From: Granulosicoccus antarcticus IMCC3135
GTDB taxonomy: Bacteria > Pseudomonadota > Gammaproteobacteria > Granulosicoccales > Granulosicoccaceae
Length of the DNA: 64,000 bases
Assembly: GCF_002215215.1 (NCBI RefSeq)
Contig: NZ_CP018632.1
Coordinates: 1,134,001 to 1,198,000, forward strand
Direction: 5' to 3'
Shown here: piece by piece, positions 15,368 through 23,487 of the stretch
Layout: the number at the start of each line of letters is the position of its first letter
Numbering within the stretch: the stretch's first letter is position 1
Translations under genes and position numbers: made by a program
The notes under the pieces: generated by a model
The model's input: only the letters and a program-made list of their open reading frames with translations
The model's database searches: none
What the model was told of the DNA's origin: nothing

Positions 15368-17647
15368 TTGTCTGCCATGTTAGTGGGTCGTATTGGAAGT
15401 ACCTGTCGGCGTAGATTGATTACGCGCTCCACACTTATGGCAATCCTGTCGTTGGGCATGGCGTCGGTCGCCGGTTCTGTTGGAGCCGTTGAAGCGCCGG
15501 CCCTGGGGTTTTCCTCATCGCTTGCTGCGGCGTTGCCAGCGGCGGTGCTGCCACCTGAACAACTGCCGAAAAGTGGTTTCGCCTTTGCCCCCGTGCCAGA
15601 CTGGGTTCGACCAGTCTTAGCGTTTGATCCGGAGCTGCCGGCTGACACTGAGGTGGTGCAGGGATATCAGGGGCGGCTGAGGGATTTTCAGTACAACGGC
15701 ATCAAAGTGGGGCAGAGCAGTTATTTTACGGCGTTGGAATACCGTCTGACCAATCGCTACGGTGTGGAGAATCACTCGAGTATCGAAATATCGTTTGATC
15801 CCAGCTATGAGCGTCTGTTTGTGCATGAGCTCTGGATAAAGCGGGGTGATGAACGGGTAGACAAGTTGTCTACAGCACGTTTTGATCTGTTGCGTACGGA
15901 GGCGGATCGTGCCGAGCTTATCTACGATGGAACCCGGACGCTTGCCATTGTGCTGGATGATGTTCGCAGTGGCGACACCGTACGCTACTCCTATTCGGTT
16001 GCTGGCGAGAATCCAATCTATGAAGGTCATCGCGAATTTCGTGTAAACACTGAGGTGTCGACACCGTTGGCTCGGCAGTCTGTACGAATACTGACAAGCT
16101 CTGACCGGCCGTTCAATCGACGTGTACGTGGTGATGATTGGCCCGTGCAGATTACGGAAGAGGCTGGCATTCAGGAACTGTTGCTGGAACAACGTGATGT
16201 GCCTGAATTCAGCATTGAGGATGACGTTCCTAACTGGCACTACAATCGTGGCACCATGGTCTTCAGTGATATGCAGGACTGGCGATCGGTGGTGGAATGG
16301 GCTGCACCCATGTACAAGCTGGAGGAGCAGGCTAGTGCGCAGATTGCAACCATTGCCAGCGTTATTCGTGCCTCCAGTGATGATCGAGATGAGCAGATTG
16401 GGGCCGCCTTGCGTTGGGTGCAAGACGAGATTCGTTATTTTGGTGTCGAGCTGGGAAAGAACTCGCACTGGCCTTCACGGCCAGCTGAGACGCTGGAGCG
16501 GCGCTTTGGTGATTGCAAGGATAAGGCACTGCTGCTGATCACCCTGCTCAAGGAATTGGGGGTTGAGGCTCAGGCAGCCTTGGTGAATACCGATCGCGGG
16601 CTGGAGTCAGCCAGTTACCCTTATCGTCTGCATGCGTTCAATCATGTCATTGTGCATTTGCTAGTCGACGGGCAAGTACATTTCATTGACCCGACGCTGA
16701 GTTATCAGGCTGGAGCACTGGGGCAGTTGCGTGAGCCCGACTATGGGCGGGCACTGGTTCTGGCTGCAGGCACAACGGGTCTGGTCGAGATGTCGACTTC
16801 GCAAGTGCGGTACCGCATGTCGATCAACAAGAAAGTCGAGTTGCTGGAATCATCGCCCGACAATGCCGTAGCGAAGCTGTCTGATACTGGCAGTGAAAAT
16901 GGGGCAGGGAAGGTGCCTGCCAATATGTCAGCGTCTCTGCAAGTGACCACCATGAAGCAAGGTGGCTGGGCTGAGAATGTACGGCATTCTCTGGAGTCTG
17001 ATGGGGTTCGACAATTGGCCAGAGCCTACGAGTCCTATTACGCGGACTATTTTGATCGCATCAGCGCCACTGATCAACCTGAATTCATCGAAGCTGAAGG
17101 CGATGGTGTGGTTATCGAAGAGTCATACCGAATCCCAGACTTCTGGGTCAGTGATGGTGAGGTGGAGCGCTACCGGTGGATCCATGCAGATGAAATCATG
17201 AGTTATCTGGATTTGCCGGCTCGAACCAGTGGACGGCAACAGCCCTACGGAATCGTACATCCCATCATTATTGAAGAATCGTGGGATGTGACTCTGCCTT
17301 ATGGCATGCGCCTGGAGGATCTGAACGATTCGGTGGAAACGCCCTGGATGCGGTTTTCCAAGCAAGCAACAGTCAACGAACAAGGCACTCATGTCAATGT
17401 CAAATTCAGGTATCAAACCCTGAGCAATGAGGTGGCAGCCGTTGATCTGGTCGATTACGCCGCCGCTGTCACTCGTATCGATGATCTGGCTTCGTTCTAT
17501 ATCGAAGATGAACCACCTGCCGTGGCTGCCGCTATCAAGGTTGCTGGATACGAGGTAAGCAAGGCCGGCATGTTTTACTGGTGGATGCTGGCGCCAGGAC
17601 TTGCGATACTGTTACTGAGAATTTTCAGAGCACGAGCCATTGCCTAG
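15368..17647 (+). CDS. DUF3857 / transglutaminase-like protein, membrane-anchored
   Basis: A large protein of about 759 residues with an N-terminal hydrophobic export segment (about 22-42), an extracytoplasmic DUF3857-type beta-rich region (about 90-290), a transglutaminase-like domain (about 310-460) and a C-terminal membrane helix (about 735-752) with a short basic tail. The cysteine-protease-type triad is present: Cys383 in FGDCKDKA, His426 in FNHVIV, Asp441 in FIDPT. Such proteins are probably periplasmic peptidases or cross-linkers; the true reaction is unknown. The start is uncertain: TTG at 15368 has GGAG 13 bases upstream, and ATG at 15377 is the alternative. It heads a lipid-synthesis gene run with which it overlaps or nearly overlaps. 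Confidence 0.86.
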   Translation: MSAMLVGRIGSTCRRRLITRSTLMAILSLGMASVAGSVGAVEAPALGFSSSLAAALPAAVLPPEQLPKSGFAFAPVPDWVRPVLAFDPELPADTEVVQGYQGRLRDFQYNGIKVGQSSYFTALEYRLTNRYGVENHSSIEISFDPSYERLFVHELWIKRGDERVDKLSTARFDLLRTEADRAELIYDGTRTLAIVLDDVRSGDTVRYSYSVAGENPIYEGHREFRVNTEVSTPLARQSVRILTSSDRPFNRRVRGDDWPVQITEEAGIQELLLEQRDVPEFSIEDDVPNWHYNRGTMVFSDMQDWRSVVEWAAPMYKLEEQASAQIATIASVIRASSDDRDEQIGAALRWVQDEIRYFGVELGKNSHWPSRPAETLERRFGDCKDKALLLITLLKELGVEAQAALVNTDRGLESASYPYRLHAFNHVIVHLLVDGQVHFIDPTLSYQAGALGQLREPDYGRALVLAAGTTGLVEMSTSQVRYRMSINKKVELLESSPDNAVAKLSDTGSENGAGKVPANMSASLQVTTMKQGGWAENVRHSLESDGVRQLARAYESYYADYFDRISATDQPEFIEAEGDGVVIEESYRIPDFWVSDGEVERYRWIHADEIMSYLDLPARTSGRQQPYGIVHPIIIEESWDVTLPYGMRLEDLNDSVETPWMRFSKQATVNEQGTHVNVKFRYQTLSNEVAAVDLVDYAAAVTRIDDLASFYIEDEPPAVAAAIKVAGYEVSKAGMFYWWMLAPGLAILLLRIFRARAIA

Positions 17648-17657
17648 TCAACCAGTC

Positions 17658-18320
17658 ATGTCAAGATTCAGAAAAGCTCTGGCCTGGTTTGCGGCAAATG
17701 CCATTCTGATCTTTGCCCGATTGGTGACCGCTGTTCATGCCAAATGGCTGGGTAGTGAGCCACGCGATATTCAACGGGTTTATTTTGCCAATCACTGTAG
17801 CCACGGCGATTTCGTGTTGCTCTGGACGGTTCTGCCACCCGCCTTGCGACGCAGAACCCGGCCGGTGGCTGGTGCGGACTACTGGCTACGATCCTCATTA
17901 CGCCGGTTTATCGGTTGTGATGTCTTTCACTCGGTACTCATTGAAAGAAATGTTGCTAATCGGGATAGTAATCCGGTCGCGCAGATGGTTGAGGCTCTGG
18001 ACAATGGTGATTCACTGATTGTCTTTCCCGAGGGCACTCGCAATACCGGAGAGAGTCGTTTGCTGCCGTTCAAGAGTGGTCTGTTTCACCTGGCGAGTGC
18101 ACGTGCTGATGTGCAACTGGTTCCTGTGTGGATCAATAATCTGAATCGAGTCCTGCCCAAGGGCGAGATCATTCCTGTTCCCTTGATCTGCAGTGTCTCT
18201 TTCGGGCCACCATTGGAGCTTGTTGGCGGTGAAAGTAAAAACGAATTTCTGGCGCGTGCCGAAGGCTCGCTGCTGGCCCTTGCCGCGGCAGAGTCTGGTG
18301 TCAATGGAGGTCAGTCATGA
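17658..18320 (+). CDS. Lysophospholipid / glycerophosphate acyltransferase
   Basis: PlsC-superfamily acyltransferase of about 220 residues. The catalytic motif NHCSHGD (His46, Asp51) and the binding motif FPEGTRN are intact; an N-terminal hydrophobic segment (FAANAILIFARLV) anchors it. ATG at 17658 is chosen, but a TTG at 17640 in the same frame would overlap the preceding gene by 8 bases. The gene stop overlaps the next start as ATGA. Followed directly by CdsA-like and CDP-alcohol phosphatidyltransferase genes, so the trio would convert an acyl acceptor to a CDP-activated lipid and then to a phospholipid. This is a second acyltransferase beside the one at 10739. Confidence 0.88.
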   Translation: MSRFRKALAWFAANAILIFARLVTAVHAKWLGSEPRDIQRVYFANHCSHGDFVLLWTVLPPALRRRTRPVAGADYWLRSSLRRFIGCDVFHSVLIERNVANRDSNPVAQMVEALDNGDSLIVFPEGTRNTGESRLLPFKSGLFHLASARADVQLVPVWINNLNRVLPKGEIIPVPLICSVSFGPPLELVGGESKNEFLARAEGSLLALAAAESGVNGGQS

Positions 18321-19306
18321 GCGATTCCACCTCTGATCTTCTCAAGTTGCTCGTCGGCGTTGCCGCGGTTCTGATTATCGCTACGCTGATCGGGCAATGG
18401 CTTGCCATGCGCCAACGCGCTACGCAAAATACGGGGCGTGCTGCTGATGAGGAGTCAGCCATTGCCAAAGTTTCGGTCATCGATAATCTGAATGCGCGCA
18501 TCAATGCCTGGTGGGCCATGGTTGTCTTGATGGGATTGGCGTTTTTAGGTGGCAAGGCCGGTGTTATCGTACTGTTCGGATTCTGTTCCTTCGCCGCATT
18601 GCGCGAATTCATCACATTGACGCAAACCCGGCGTGATGATCACTGGGCCTTGGCGGCGGCTTTCTTTGTCGTATTGCCGGTGCAATATGGACTCATCTGG
18701 TATGAATGGTATGGGCTCTATTCGATCTTCATTCCAGTCTATGCCTTCCTGTTGCTACCCATGTTGGCAGCCTTGCGAGGTAGTACCGAACAGTATCTGG
18801 TGAGAGTGGCGGAGACGCAGTGGGCACTCATGATTTGTGTGTTCTGTGCTTCCCATGTACCGGCTTTGCTGACACTGGATATACCCGGATTTGAAGGGCG
18901 TGGCGTGCTGCTTATTGCCTATCTGGTGGTGGTGGTGCAGATCAGCGATGTCTTGCAATATGTCTGGGGCAAGCTGATGGGTAAAACCCGGATAGCGCCG
19001 GCGTTGTCTCCTTCTAAAACGGTTGAAGGCGCCGTGGGTGGCATTCTGAGTGCCACACTTATTGGTGCGCTGCTGTGGTGGATTACACCATTCACACCCT
19101 TGCAATCTGCCGCCATGGCTTTTGTCAGCACTCTCATGGGATTCATGGGCGGGCTGGTCTTGTCGGCGATCAAACGTGATCGTGGTGTCAAGGATTGGGG
19201 CCACCTGATTGCGGGTCATGGTGGATTTATTGATCGTATGGATTCAGTTTTGTTTGCCGCCCCGGTTTTCTTTCACCTTGTACGTTATGGATGGGATGTC
19301 TCTTGA
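18317..19306 (+). CDS. Phosphatidate cytidylyltransferase (CdsA-like, YnbB-type)
   Basis: Makes CDP-diacylglycerol from phosphatidate and CTP in the inner membrane. The full C-terminal family signature is present: SAIKRDRGVKDWGHLIAGHG followed by GFIDRMDS. The protein has 329 residues with about eight hydrophobic helices, starting with one at 10-30 and a cytoplasmic loop before the second. ATG at 18317 overlaps the acyltransferase stop (ATGA); its own stop lies inside the next gene. Pairing with an adjacent CDP-alcohol phosphatidyltransferase recalls the ynbA-ynbB pair of Escherichia coli, so it is probably an accessory, not the housekeeping, CdsA. Confidence 0.9.
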   Translation: MSDSTSDLLKLLVGVAAVLIIATLIGQWLAMRQRATQNTGRAADEESAIAKVSVIDNLNARINAWWAMVVLMGLAFLGGKAGVIVLFGFCSFAALREFITLTQTRRDDHWALAAAFFVVLPVQYGLIWYEWYGLYSIFIPVYAFLLLPMLAALRGSTEQYLVRVAETQWALMICVFCASHVPALLTLDIPGFEGRGVLLIAYLVVVVQISDVLQYVWGKLMGKTRIAPALSPSKTVEGAVGGILSATLIGALLWWITPFTPLQSAAMAFVSTLMGFMGGLVLSAIKRDRGVKDWGHLIAGHGGFIDRMDSVLFAAPVFFHLVRYGWDVS

Positions 19307-20004
19307 ATGAGTTATCGCCTGGAGACAATTCTGTGCAGAATCCGCCCGATGAAAACCCATTGAATGACCGCCGTCCTCTGACGAGTCGCTCTACGGTCTG
19401 GGCTGTAAAACTTTCTGCCGCGTTGGCGAAAAGATCAATTACACCGAATCAGATTTCCATGTTGAGTATGGTGTTTGCAGCTGTCGCACTGGGAGCTCTG
19501 GTGCTGTCGGTGTCCGTGAATGCACGCGTGCTGGCAGGGCTATGGCTGATCGTGGCAGCCATTGGCTGTCAGTTGCGCCTGCTATGCAACCTGATGGACG
19601 GCATGGTGGCTATTGAGGCGGGGAAGAAAACATTGGATGGTGCATTCTGGAATGAGTTTCCGGATCGTGTGGCCGATGTTCTGATTCTGGTGGGCCTGGG
19701 TCTGGCGGCAGGCTCAGTCTCGTTAGGCTGGGCGGCGGCGGCATTAGCAGTATTTACCGCCTACGTCCGCGAGCTGGGCAAGGGTATCGATGGTGTTGTC
19801 GATTTTCAGGGGCCTATGGCAAAACCGCATCGCATGGCTCTGGTCACCGGAGCTCTGCTGATCGCTGCAGTCTGCAGTTTTGTGTCAGAGTCATTGGCAC
19901 ACTCTGTAGCAACTATTCTGCAAGTGGCTCTCTGGATTCTGTGTGCCGGTACGATACTGACGCTGTATCGACGCAGTAATACGTTGCTCAAGCGCTTGCA
20001 GTAG
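19291..20004 (+). CDS. CDP-alcohol phosphatidyltransferase family protein (YnbA-like)
   Basis: Polytopic inner-membrane enzyme of 237 residues that would swap CMP on a CDP-lipid for an alcohol. The family motif D-x2-DG-x2-AR-x8-G-x3-D-x3-D is recognisable but altered: NLMDGMVAIEAGKK, then NEFPDRVAD. The first Asp is Asn and AR is AI, while the last two aspartates are kept. I recall a subfamily with the sequence CNLLDGMVAVE, so this looks like a subfamily trait and not decay. ATG at 19291 gives a 16-bp overlap with the CdsA-like gene; a TTG at 19303 would give a 4-bp TTGA overlap. The alcohol acceptor cannot be predicted. Confidence 0.85.
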   Translation: MGCLLNELSPGDNSVQNPPDENPLNDRRPLTSRSTVWAVKLSAALAKRSITPNQISMLSMVFAAVALGALVLSVSVNARVLAGLWLIVAAIGCQLRLLCNLMDGMVAIEAGKKTLDGAFWNEFPDRVADVLILVGLGLAAGSVSLGWAAAALAVFTAYVRELGKGIDGVVDFQGPMAKPHRMALVTGALLIAAVCSFVSESLAHSVATILQVALWILCAGTILTLYRRSNTLLKRLQ

Positions 20005-20008
20005 AGCG

Positions 20009-20025
20009 GGGTGGTCAAACCGCCC
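20009..20025. terminator. Short hairpin between convergent genes
   Basis: GGGTGGT (20009-20015) and ACCGCCC (20019-20025) form a 7-bp stem (one G-U pair) with a CAA loop, between the stops of two convergent genes. No T-tract follows on either strand, so termination here is only plausible. Confidence 0.35.
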
Positions 20026-20041
20026 TGAGACAGAACGGCAA

Positions 20042-20884
20042 CTACTTTTTCCTGAATGTGCCCAACTCGCAGAGTTGGTAACCCAGGGGATAGCTTGGTC
20101 GCCGACGCTGAGTGATCAGTCGTGGACGACGACGTGCAGGCAGTATGCGAAGCAGTCGTGCTCTGAGCCGCAGAGCTGTCAGCAGTAGTCTTTCAAGCCA
20201 GGGAGGTGGTTCCGCAAATCCCATGGCAGATCGAAGTGGTGCGTCGCACAGGGCGTGGACCGCCGGGCGGCCCAGAGGCACAAGCTTTTTCGGCAAATAC
20301 ATCGAGAGCAGAAGGTCGCGTGTCAGCGATCCGATTTCTGCATTGGTTTGGGCGTAGCAAAAATTGTCAGCTTCGTAGTCTCGATTGAACGTATCAAATG
20401 CCGTAAAGTCTTCAGGGATATCCCTGATTTTCATTTTTTCACCCAAAGCCCGGTAGTAATGGATGCAGGCGGTTATTTCTGTTTGAGTCATGGTGCGCTT
20501 TCCGAAACGTTCCAGCCAGCGAACAGGCTCCACTACAAACGTCGACAAGACATACAACATGTCGTTATTCGAGATTCGGAAGCGACCGTGCATGTCGTTG
20601 ATTCGTGCGATAGCCGCCGCACCGCGCTCACTGTCCTGGCCGTTCTCACTGACCTCTGAAAGCAATAGTTCTGTGTCGTCGTATCGTTTGCGGGTGTGCT
20701 TGCGAAACTCGCCTGTCCAGGATAGAAGCCCCGAAATTGAAGGGGCTGCGTAGGTACGAAAAAGCGCAAATTCCAGCGCTTTTTCGATATCCCAGGAAAA
20801 CTCATAGGCACTGAGAAGGAAGTAGATTCGCTCGTAGTCGAGCGTCGGATCCAGAGTCTCGATTTCATCGGACCATCGCGACAT
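20042..20884 (-). CDS. MpaB / rubber-oxygenase-like (DUF2236) family protein
   Basis: About 280 residues. ATG at 20884 follows GGAGG by 8 bases and is preferred over the TTG at 20890. The middle resembles the MpaB/latex-clearing-protein family, whose characterised members are heme-binding oxygenases: INDMHGRFRISNNDMLYVL, then VEPVRWLERFGKR, then a conserved RALGEKMKIRDIPEDF. Histidine and arginine candidates for heme ligation are present, but I cannot assign them. The C-terminus is very basic (RLRARLLRILPARRRPRL) and could lie on the membrane. Substrate unknown. It is a monocistronic gene between convergent lipid genes and the purine operon. Confidence 0.75.
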   Translation of the reverse strand: MSRWSDEIETLDPTLDYERIYFLLSAYEFSWDIEKALEFALFRTYAAPSISGLLSWTGEFRKHTRKRYDDTELLLSEVSENGQDSERGAAAIARINDMHGRFRISNNDMLYVLSTFVVEPVRWLERFGKRTMTQTEITACIHYYRALGEKMKIRDIPEDFTAFDTFNRDYEADNFCYAQTNAEIGSLTRDLLLSMYLPKKLVPLGRPAVHALCDAPLRSAMGFAEPPPWLERLLLTALRLRARLLRILPARRRPRLITQRRRPSYPLGYQLCELGTFRKK

Positions 20885-20964
20885 GATCAAAACCTCCGGA
20901 CGTCGATGTTGTAGCGTGATGCAAGCTGCGACACTATCGTGACTGGCCGCAGCTCATGAAACTG

Positions 20965-22284
20965 TCAAGACAGATCCCTGCTATGTGCACACTCTCCGCG
21001 TATATAAGTCTTGCTGATGGCGCGGTCATCTCCCAGCATGAACAGTGCAAACAGTTTTTCTTCCAGTGACTGAGCTGCATTGATGCGTCGTTTCATCAAC
21101 GGTGTACTGTCCCAGTCGAGCACGACAAAATCGGCTTCCTTGTTGATTGCAAAGTTGCCGACATGGTCATCAATATACAGAGCTTTGGCACTGCCCAGAG
21201 TGGCCAGGTACAAAGCACGATACGGGGACAGTGACTGGCCCGCCATCTGCGACACCTTGTAGGCTTCACTGAGTGTTTGCAACATGCTGAAGCTGGTGCC
21301 AGCACCGACATCGGTACCCAGACCCACTCGTGCTCCTACTGACTGGGCCGCTGACAGGTCAAACAAGCCACTGCCCAGAAACAGGTTTGATGTTGGGCAG
21401 AAAGCCATCGCGGCACCGCTGGCAGCAAGCCGTTTGCGGTCTTGAGAATCCAGGTGAATACAGTGTGCCAATACAGAACGATCTCGTAACAGACCATAGC
21501 GGTCATAGACATCGAGATAGCTACGGCATTGGGGAAACAGTTCGGCAACCCACTCGACTTCCTTGGTGTTCTCGGCAACATGGGTGTGGATGAAGGTGTC
21601 TGGATGCTCGGCCGCCAGCTGTCCTGCTCGCTGTAGCTGAAGCTCTGAAGAGGTGGGGGCAAAACGTGGTGTGATCGCATATTGCAAACGATCCTGGCCG
21701 TGCCAGCGCTCAATCAAAGCCTTGCTGTCTGTATAGGCCGACTCAGGGGTGTCGCGCAGGTTCTCCGGACAGTTTCTGTCCATCAACACTTTGCCGGCGA
21801 TAAGGCGCATGTCGTGTCCGCGGGCAGCGTTGAAGATGGCGTCAACGGACTGGGTGTGAACGGTGCCCAGAACCAGGGCACTGGTGGTGCCGTTTCGCAG
21901 CAGTTCGTTGACGAAGAATTCAGCGGTATCCGCCGCATAGTGTTCGTCTGCAAATTTGGCTTCGGTGGGGAAGGTGTAAGTGTTCAGCCATTCGAGCAGT
22001 TGCGAGCCATAGGAGGCAATCATGTCCGTCTGTGGGTAATGAACGTGCGTATCGATGAAACCGGGCACGATCAGTTTGCCGCGATAGTCGTGTATCGGAA
22101 CCTCACTGGGCAGTGTGGGTAGCAGGTCCTCGGCACTGCCGATCTTTTCAATGCGACCATTGGCGACCAGCATGATGCCGTCCTCCAGATAATCGACAGC
22201 ACCGGCATCGTTTTCGCCAGGATCACTGACGCAGTGCAGCAGGGAGGCTCGGAAGGCCTGAACGGGGGTCAATGAATTAGTCAT
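20965..22284 (-). CDS. guaD: Guanine deaminase
   Basis: Hydrolyses guanine to xanthine and ammonia; amidohydrolase-superfamily zinc enzyme. The start is set at ATG 22284 (MTNSLTPVQAFRASLLHC), giving 439 residues, because the sequence further upstream reads into the xdhC stop region and is not protein-like. Zinc ligands and substrate motifs are visible: FIDTHVHYPQTDM, HTHVAEN, SVLAHCIHLD, CPTSNLFLGSGLF and LGTDVGAG. It is the last gene of a purine catabolism operon, 4 bp after xdhC; its product is the substrate of the xanthine dehydrogenase encoded upstream. Confidence 0.95.
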   Translation of the reverse strand: MTNSLTPVQAFRASLLHCVSDPGENDAGAVDYLEDGIMLVANGRIEKIGSAEDLLPTLPSEVPIHDYRGKLIVPGFIDTHVHYPQTDMIASYGSQLLEWLNTYTFPTEAKFADEHYAADTAEFFVNELLRNGTTSALVLGTVHTQSVDAIFNAARGHDMRLIAGKVLMDRNCPENLRDTPESAYTDSKALIERWHGQDRLQYAITPRFAPTSSELQLQRAGQLAAEHPDTFIHTHVAENTKEVEWVAELFPQCRSYLDVYDRYGLLRDRSVLAHCIHLDSQDRKRLAASGAAMAFCPTSNLFLGSGLFDLSAAQSVGARVGLGTDVGAGTSFSMLQTLSEAYKVSQMAGQSLSPYRALYLATLGSAKALYIDDHVGNFAINKEADFVVLDWDSTPLMKRRINAAQSLEEKLFALFMLGDDRAISKTYIRGECAHSRDLS

Positions 22285-22288
22285 GGAA

Positions 22289-23485
22289 TTAAGCCGATGC
22301 AAATGCGGGACGTTTGGCAAACTCAGGTTTGGCCAGAATCCTCGAACAATGTGTAGATTGAGCCGATGTTGTGCTGTCTGATGCTCGCAGGAGCAACAGT
22401 TCAGCTGACACGGCAATAGCGATTTCGCCAGGGTGTTTGCCGGACAAGCCTGGCATGCCGATAGGGCAGGTCAGGCGCTCGATGCCAGCTGCCGACATTC
22501 CACGTGTTTCAAAGCGGCGGATGAAATTGCGCCGCTTGCTGGCCGATCCGATCAGTCCGCAATAGGCCAGATCGTCTCGTTGCAAGGCACGTTCACAGAT
22601 CGCCTCATCCAGAGCATGATTGTGCGTCATGATGAGCACATAGCTGCCCGCCGGGATATCGTTCACGTCCATATCTGGCTGATCGCTGACCAGAGGATGA
22701 ACATTGGCTGGCAAGGTGCCTGGAAACTGATCGTCGCGACTGTCTATCCAGTGGATTTTGCAGGGCAGGCCGCTGAGTACATTGACGATGGCCTGGCCGA
22801 CATGTCCGGCACCAAACAGATGGATGGTAAAGGCGTCGGGTACCAGGGTCTCTACCAGTAGCGGCATGGGGTGAAAAGCCGGGCTGATATCGGTGTCTGT
22901 CTCTGAGTTTTCAGCGTTGGTGCTTATTTGCAATTGACTGACATCGACCCTATCGACCAGGTTGTCGTGACTGGAGACAAGCTGTTGTCTGGCGTACTCG
23001 ATGGCCGATTGCTGGACGCCGACAAGTTCACCGCTTGTTTCCTGTTCACTGACTACCAGGCGCCGGATGGATGAGATATGACCGGGGTTCTGCGTATCCG
23101 GCAGTAACTGTGTCAGCATGACCACCGCTTGCTTTTGCCGTTGCTGGGTCAATACAAAGCTGAGCCACGGTTGCTGGTCTGCCTGCAGACGTTCGAACAA
23201 CAGATGGACGAGGCCACCGCAACACTGACCCAGGGATGCGCCTAAGGGAAATCGTTCCGTGAATGTTTCTGCCCGGTCGGTATTGGCCAGTTGCTTACGG
23301 GCAATGTCGATAGCGCGAAATTCCAGATGTCCACCGCCAATCGTGCCATGACAGTGGTGTTCACTGACGACCATTCGGGTGCCTGCTTCCCGGGGGATCG
23401 ATCCCCGGGTTGCAACGACCGTTATCAGAACGCAGGCAGTGTCATTATCTGCCAGCGCTGAGACCTGTGTGAGCCAGTCACTCAT
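22289..23485 (-). CDS. xdhC: Xanthine dehydrogenase accessory protein XdhC
   Basis: Binds molybdenum cofactor and helps its sulfuration and insertion into xanthine dehydrogenase. The N-terminal XdhC/CoxI block (ATRGSIPREAGTRMVV, GTIGGGHLE, LGQCCGG with the paired cysteines) and a C-terminal Rossmann-like domain (IHLFGAGHVGQAI, then GLIGSASKRRNF and CPIGMPGLSGKHPGEIA) are complete. At 398 residues it is longer than most XdhC proteins; the extra length is a poorly conserved region between the two domains (about 110-215). It starts 2 bp after the xdhB stop, in the xdhABC-guaD unit. Confidence 0.93.
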   Translation of the reverse strand: MSDWLTQVSALADNDTACVLITVVATRGSIPREAGTRMVVSEHHCHGTIGGGHLEFRAIDIARKQLANTDRAETFTERFPLGASLGQCCGGLVHLLFERLQADQQPWLSFVLTQQRQKQAVVMLTQLLPDTQNPGHISSIRRLVVSEQETSGELVGVQQSAIEYARQQLVSSHDNLVDRVDVSQLQISTNAENSETDTDISPAFHPMPLLVETLVPDAFTIHLFGAGHVGQAIVNVLSGLPCKIHWIDSRDDQFPGTLPANVHPLVSDQPDMDVNDIPAGSYVLIMTHNHALDEAICERALQRDDLAYCGLIGSASKRRNFIRRFETRGMSAAGIERLTCPIGMPGLSGKHPGEIAIAVSAELLLLRASDSTTSAQSTHCSRILAKPEFAKRPAFASA

Positions 23486-23487
23486 GA

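Noticed and set aside
15617..16468. 283-codon minus-strand frame opposite the transglutaminase-like gene
   Set aside because: It lies entirely inside a plus-strand gene with a complete catalytic triad and domain order; the antisense product has no motif and no ribosome binding site.
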